Source: VRUE01 sp035556755 (GTDB taxonomy: Bacteria; Actinomycetota; Thermoleophilia; Solirubrobacterales; 70-9). From it: a stretch of DNA of 64,000 nt. A model generated the notes under the pieces. It made no database searches. It was not told the origin of the DNA and saw only the letters and a list, made by a program, of their open reading frames with translations. How positions within the stretch are numbered: position 1 is the stretch's first letter; each line of letters begins with the position of its first letter. The translations under genes and the position numbers were made by a program. This document shows positions 60,630 through 64,000 of the stretch, in pieces. Location: positions 1-64,000 of the forward strand of contig DATMEP010000047.1 in NCBI GenBank assembly GCA_035556755.1, given 5' to 3'.

Positions 60630-61040
60630 GTGACCCAGAGCCAGAGACCCCTCGAGCTGATCCTCGCCCGCAACCTGATGTCGGCCCTCTCGACGCCGGC
60701 TTTCCTGGTCGACGAGGGCGGCCTGCTCGTCTTCTACAACGAGGCGGCGGGGGTGCTGCTCGGCAAACGGTTCGAGGAACTGGGCACGGTCGGCCCGCAG
60801 GAGTGGGGGGCGATGTTCGGTCCCTTCGACGGGGCGGGCGAGCCGATCCCCTACGACGAGCTGCCGCTCGTCGTCGCCGTGCGCAACGGCCGCCCCGCCC
60901 ACGCCAGCTTCTCGATCCGCTCCACCGACGGCGCGGCGCACGAAGTCGAGGTCTCGGCCTTCCCGATCCTCACCGCTCACGGCTCCCAGGGCGCGATCGC
61001 GGTCTGCTGGCCGGCGGCGTCCAACGGAGCGGGAGCCTGA
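60630..61040 (+). CDS. Small PAS-domain protein
   Basis: 136 aa from GTG. A single PAS fold (LSTPAFLVDEGGLLVFYNEAAGVLLGKRFEELG, about 22-55, to HEVEVSAFPIL). No kinase, cyclase or DNA-binding domain is attached. TAAAGT ends 7 nt before the GTG and no SD is seen, so the mRNA is probably leaderless. The stop is one base from the GTG of the metallo-beta-lactamase-fold gene, so the two form an operon and may sense and act together. Confidence 0.75.
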   Translation: MTQSQRPLELILARNLMSALSTPAFLVDEGGLLVFYNEAAGVLLGKRFEELGTVGPQEWGAMFGPFDGAGEPIPYDELPLVVAVRNGRPAHASFSIRSTDGAAHEVEVSAFPILTAHGSQGAIAVCWPAASNGAGA

Positions 61041-61041
61041 G

Positions 61042-61923
61042 GTGAAGGTCAAGCTCTGGGGCACGCGGGGGTCGGTCCCCTCCCCCGGCCCGGAGACGAT
61101 CCGCTACGGCGGCAACACCTCCTGCGTCGGCGTCACCCTCTCCGACGGCTCGCTGCTGGCGCTCGACGCCGGCACCGGCATCCGCAACCTCGGCCTCTCC
61201 CTGCCCGAGGAGCCGACCCGCCTCCACATCCTCCTCACCCACCTGCACCTCGACCACATCCAGGGGCTCGTCTTCTTCGCGCCCGCCTTCCGGCCGCAGA
61301 CCGAGATCGTGATCTGGGGCCCTGCCTCGCCGGAGGCCTCGCTGCGCGACCGCATCGCCCGCTACATCTCGGCGCCGCTCTCCCCGGTCGAGGTGCGGGA
61401 GCTGCCCTGCGACGTCTCCTTCAAACACACGCCGGAGACCGAGTGGGAGATCGGCTCGGCGCGGATCCGCGCCGCCTCGGTCGCCCACCGCGGCCCGACC
61501 CTCGGCTACCGGATCGACGACGGCGACACCTCCCTCGCCTACATCCCCGACCACGAGCCGGCGCTCGGCGCCGACCTCGAGGCGCTCGAGGAGGACTGGA
61601 TCTCCGGCTTCGCGCTCGCCCGCGACGCCTCGATGCTGATCCACGACGGCCAGTACGCCGACGCCGAGTACCCCGACCACGTCGGCTGGGGACACTCCTC
61701 CCTCTCCCACGCCCTCTCCTTCGCCCGCCGCACGGGAGCCAAGCGGACCGTCCTCTTCCACCACGATCCGATGCACTCCGACGAGCGGCTCGACCAGCTC
61801 GGAACCGAAGCGCGCGAGCGCTGGACGGCCTTCGGTGGAGACGCGGGGGCGATCGAGCTTGGGGTCGAGGGGGGCGAGTACGAACCGCGAGCGGAGCCGC
61901 GCAGTCCGGCCCGAATAGTCTGA
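61042..61923 (+). CDS. Metallo-beta-lactamase-fold hydrolase
   Basis: 293 aa. KLWGTRGSVPSPGPETIRYGGNTSC at the N-terminus, metal motif THLHLDH, SVAHRGPTLGYRI, IPDHEP and a late HHDPMHSD are typical of the PqqB/phosphodiesterase-like branch. It probably binds two metals and hydrolyses a phosphodiester or lactone-type bond. Substrate unknown. GTG start, cotranscribed with the PAS protein upstream. Confidence 0.82.
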   Translation: MKVKLWGTRGSVPSPGPETIRYGGNTSCVGVTLSDGSLLALDAGTGIRNLGLSLPEEPTRLHILLTHLHLDHIQGLVFFAPAFRPQTEIVIWGPASPEASLRDRIARYISAPLSPVEVRELPCDVSFKHTPETEWEIGSARIRAASVAHRGPTLGYRIDDGDTSLAYIPDHEPALGADLEALEEDWISGFALARDASMLIHDGQYADAEYPDHVGWGHSSLSHALSFARRTGAKRTVLFHHDPMHSDERLDQLGTEARERWTAFGGDAGAIELGVEGGEYEPRAEPRSPARIV

Positions 61924-61994
61924 GGTACTACTTTTGTCCTCAATCGGTACGATTAGGTTACTTTTCTCGTCCGATCTCGATAGTCTCCGCAAAG

Positions 61995-62612
61995 ATGTCT
62001 ACCGCTCCGGGGATCGACGCGGCGGCTGAGCGTTCGGACCTGGTCCGCGGTGCGCTCGCCATGGCCCGCGAGACCCACGCCGGCCAGGCCCGCCACACCG
62101 GAAGCGGCGAGATCCCCTTCCTCGATCATCCGCTGGCCGTCGCCGAGCGGCTCGCCGAGCGCGACTTCGGCGACGAGGTGCTCGCCGCGGGGCTCCTGCA
62201 CGACGTGGTCGAGCACGGCGACGTGGAGCCCTCCACGGTGCGCGAGCGCTTCGGCGACCCGGTCGCCGACCTGGTCGAGGCCCTGACGGAAGACCCGACG
62301 ATCGAGCCCTACGAAATGCGCAAGGAAGAGCACCGCAACCGCGTCGCGGTGGAGGGCGCCGACGCCCGCGCGGTCTTCACGGCGGACAAGATCGCCAACG
62401 TCGAAGTGCTGCGTAAGGCCTACGCCCTGGAGGGCGAGGAGGTCGACGCGGAGCTGCCGGTCTCGCTGGACATGAAGATCTACGTCTGGGAGCTCGACCT
62501 GGAAATGCTCTTCAACGAATCCCCCGGCGTGCCCCTGGTCGACCGCTTCGCCGACGAGATGACCGGCCTCTGGGGGCAGCGCGCCGCGGCGGCGCGTGCC
62601 TCTTCACCCTGA
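61995..62612 (+). CDS. HD-domain hydrolase, SpoT/MESH1-like
   Basis: 205 aa. SpoT-hydrolase-type blocks: FLDHPLAVAERLAERDFGDEV, LLHDVVEHGDVEPSTVRERFGDPVADLVEALTED and KIANVEVL. The HD pair in LLHDVVE and the later Asp are intact. There is no synthetase, TGS or ACT domain, so it resembles small alarmone hydrolases that remove pyrophosphate from (p)ppGpp. A nucleotide substrate is inferred. GATAGT lies 10 nt before the ATG without an SD. It overlaps the convergent gene by 9 nt. Confidence 0.75.
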   Translation: MSTAPGIDAAAERSDLVRGALAMARETHAGQARHTGSGEIPFLDHPLAVAERLAERDFGDEVLAAGLLHDVVEHGDVEPSTVRERFGDPVADLVEALTEDPTIEPYEMRKEEHRNRVAVEGADARAVFTADKIANVEVLRKAYALEGEEVDAELPVSLDMKIYVWELDLEMLFNESPGVPLVDRFADEMTGLWGQRAAAARASSP

Positions 62613-63116
62613 GTCCTCAGGCTCCTCGTCCGACTGGATCCGGAGCCGCAACGGCAGCACACCCCAGAACAGGGCGAACATCGCCAGGGCCGCGGCACTG
62701 AAGACGATCGTCGCGGTGGTGTCGAAAAGAACGTCGGTGATAAGCATGATCGCGCCGGTCATCGCCAGCGCGAGCATTCCCATGCCGGCGATCGCCAGGC
62801 GGTTGGCGACGAAGACGAGGTGCCGCTTCTGCTGGCGGCGAAAGGTCATCCGGTGGTAGGCGGTCGGGGAGATCAGCAGCGCCGCCGAGATCGCCGTGAA
62901 GAGCAGGGTGAGGAAATAGACCTTCTCCTGGAAGGCCGTTATTTCTTTGAAGCCGTTCTGGAACGGGACCGCGAGCAGGAAGGCGAAGAGAACCTGGACG
63001 CCGGGCAGGGCGACCCGCAGCTCCTGCAGCAGCTCGTTCAGGTTGCGGTCGAGTCGTTCCCCCTCGCTCTCTTCCCTCCCCGACGAGCGGTCTGCCATGG
63101 CAGCACGATAGGGCAA
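62604..63116 (-). CDS. DUF6328 family membrane protein
   Basis: 170 aa. A cytoplasmic N-terminal helix (ERLDRNLNELLQELRVALPGVQVLFAFLLAVPF) leads into four membrane segments (VYFLTLLFTAISAALLISP, ANRLAIAGMGMLALAMTG, TIVFSAAALAMFALFWG). Conserved PTAYHRMTFRR matches DUF6328. Function unknown. ATG at 63098 is an equally likely start. Confidence 0.72.
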   Translation of the reverse strand: MPYRAAMADRSSGREESEGERLDRNLNELLQELRVALPGVQVLFAFLLAVPFQNGFKEITAFQEKVYFLTLLFTAISAALLISPTAYHRMTFRRQQKRHLVFVANRLAIAGMGMLALAMTGAIMLITDVLFDTTATIVFSAAALAMFALFWGVLPLRLRIQSDEEPEDSG

Positions 63117-63138
63117 GGGCTCGACATAGGATCGAGCG

Positions 63139-63810
63139 ATGGGTCGCGTGGCGGTGGTTCTCGGCAGCAGCGTCGTAGCCCTCGGCGGCGAGGAGATCGC
63201 CGCGGCCTGCGGGCGCCACGGCGCCGTCGTCCTGCAGCGCCACGGTGCCGACGCCTACCGCCTCCCCCACCTGATCGACCACGAGGCCAACCTCCGCTCG
63301 CTGCTGGAGGCGGGCTGCGATCGCGCGCTCGCGATCGGCTCTGTCGGCTCGCTGAAACCCGAGCTGGGAGTCGGCAGCCTGATCTGCCCCGACGACTTCA
63401 TCGCCCTGCAGACGCTGGTCACCGCCTTCGACGACGCCCGCGCCCACACGACGCCCGGCTTCGACCATGGCTGGCGATGCGAGGTCCTCGCCGCCTGGGA
63501 GGCGAGCGGCGCCGGGGCGCTCCGCGACGGCGGCGTCTACTGGCAAGCGAACGGCCCTCGTTTCGAGACCCCTGCCGAGGTCCGCCTGATCGCCGCCCAC
63601 GCCGACCTGGTCGGGATGACGCTGGCGACGGAGTGCGTCGTCGCCGGCGAGCTGGGGCTGCCCTACGCGGCGGTCTGCATGGTCGACAACCTGGCGAACG
63701 GAATCGAGACGCAGCCACTCAGGCCCGAGGAGCTGGAGCGCGACCGTGCGGCGAACGCCGGCCGGCTTCGCGACGCGCTCGACGCCGCCCTGCCGGAGCT
63801 GATCGGGTGA
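63139..63810 (+). CDS. Methylthioadenosine/methylthioinosine phosphorylase-like protein
   Basis: 223 aa, purine nucleoside phosphorylase class 2 (MTAP family). Phosphate/substrate motifs: VLGSSVVAL, AIGSVGSLKPE, YWQANGPRFETPAEVR and VGMTLATECVVAGELGL. It would split methylthioadenosine or, more likely here, methylthioinosine. The reason is that the next gene encodes an MTA-deaminase-like amidohydrolase overlapping it by GTGA. It is shorter than human MTAP. Confidence 0.78.
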   Translation: MGRVAVVLGSSVVALGGEEIAAACGRHGAVVLQRHGADAYRLPHLIDHEANLRSLLEAGCDRALAIGSVGSLKPELGVGSLICPDDFIALQTLVTAFDDARAHTTPGFDHGWRCEVLAAWEASGAGALRDGGVYWQANGPRFETPAEVRLIAAHADLVGMTLATECVVAGELGLPYAAVCMVDNLANGIETQPLRPEELERDRAANAGRLRDALDAALPELIG

Positions 63811-64000
63811 GTGACCTGGCGGTCGTCGGCGCCGTGCTCGACGGTGAGACGGTCGGCGTGCGCTGTGAGAACGGCATCATCGCGGCAATCGGCGCCGACG
63901 TGGTGGCCGAGCCTGGCGACGAGACGATCGACGCGGCCGGCGCGCCGCTGGTCCCCGCACTCCTCAACGGCCACACCCACGCTGCGATGACCCTCTTCCG
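63807..64000 (+). CDS. MTA/SAH deaminase-like amidohydrolase (5' end; cut by window edge)
   Basis: 64 codons from GTG (overlapping the previous stop). IDAAGAPLVPALLNGHTHAAMTLF carries the metal-binding HxH of the ATZ/TrzN/MtaD branch. This branch deaminates methylthioadenosine or S-adenosylhomocysteine. With the phosphorylase it would make a deamination-first methylthio salvage route. Confidence 0.78.
   Translation, partial: MSDLAVVGAVLDGETVGVRCENGIIAAIGADVVAEPGDETIDAAGAPLVPALLNGHTHAAMTLF

Overview
This is a GC-rich window from an actinobacterium. The gene set points to the Thermoleophilia, most likely the Solirubrobacterales: large NHL beta-propeller surface proteins with basic tails, actinobacterial-type pilus ATPases, three-gene pntAA-pntAB-pntB, egtB-egtD, a CtpE-like P-type ATPase, luciferase-like F420/flavin enzymes, many TetR regulators, and frequent GTG/TTG starts with leaderless promoters. 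This placement is inference from gene content. No rRNA, tRNA, CRISPR array, prophage or insertion sequence was seen.

Layout. 1-212 (minus): a c-di-GMP-I riboswitch, then an SD-sequestering hairpin, then the first codons of a gene that looks like a prepilin. 355-3661: an islet with an AAA ATPase, a vapBC pair and a Fic AMP-transferase. 3716-8569: a type IV pilus operon (membrane protein, pilB, pilT, pilC). 8712-15443: a tandem winged-helix regulator, a secreted protein, an M28-like lipoprotein, yihY, the housekeeping sigma gene, a lipoprotein and a second pilT. 15440-23953: surface module 1 (NHL propeller protein plus repeat protein), two small secreted paralogues and a gene relic. 23982-29274: a methyltransferase, two more tandem winged-helix regulators and a P-type ATPase. 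29303-37178: an F420-type oxidoreductase, the transhydrogenase operon, a Vps62-like protein, an SDR and egtBD. 37226-42921: two orphan hipA genes around two paralogous lipoproteins and glpX. 42925-45611: thioesterase, crotonase and thiolase (acyl-CoA metabolism). 46455-56840: surface module 2 with a PucR-type regulator. 57010-59780: four TetR genes. 59786-64000: PlsC, PAS, metallo-beta-lactamase, alarmone-type HD hydrolase, DUF6328, and a methylthioadenosine salvage pair cut by the right edge.

The strongest signals are: (i) the c-di-GMP riboswitch placed so as to control a gene next to the pilus locus; (ii) a two-gene secreted module (propeller protein overlapping a repeat protein by an NTGA junction) present twice; (iii) three paralogous tandem-winged-helix regulators whose start codons all lie exactly 9 nt behind an extended -10 box TGN-CATAAT; (iv) a sigA promoter with a palindrome in its spacer and an intrinsic terminator in its leader; and (v) duplicated hipA and lipoprotein genes that keep conserved upstream DNA.
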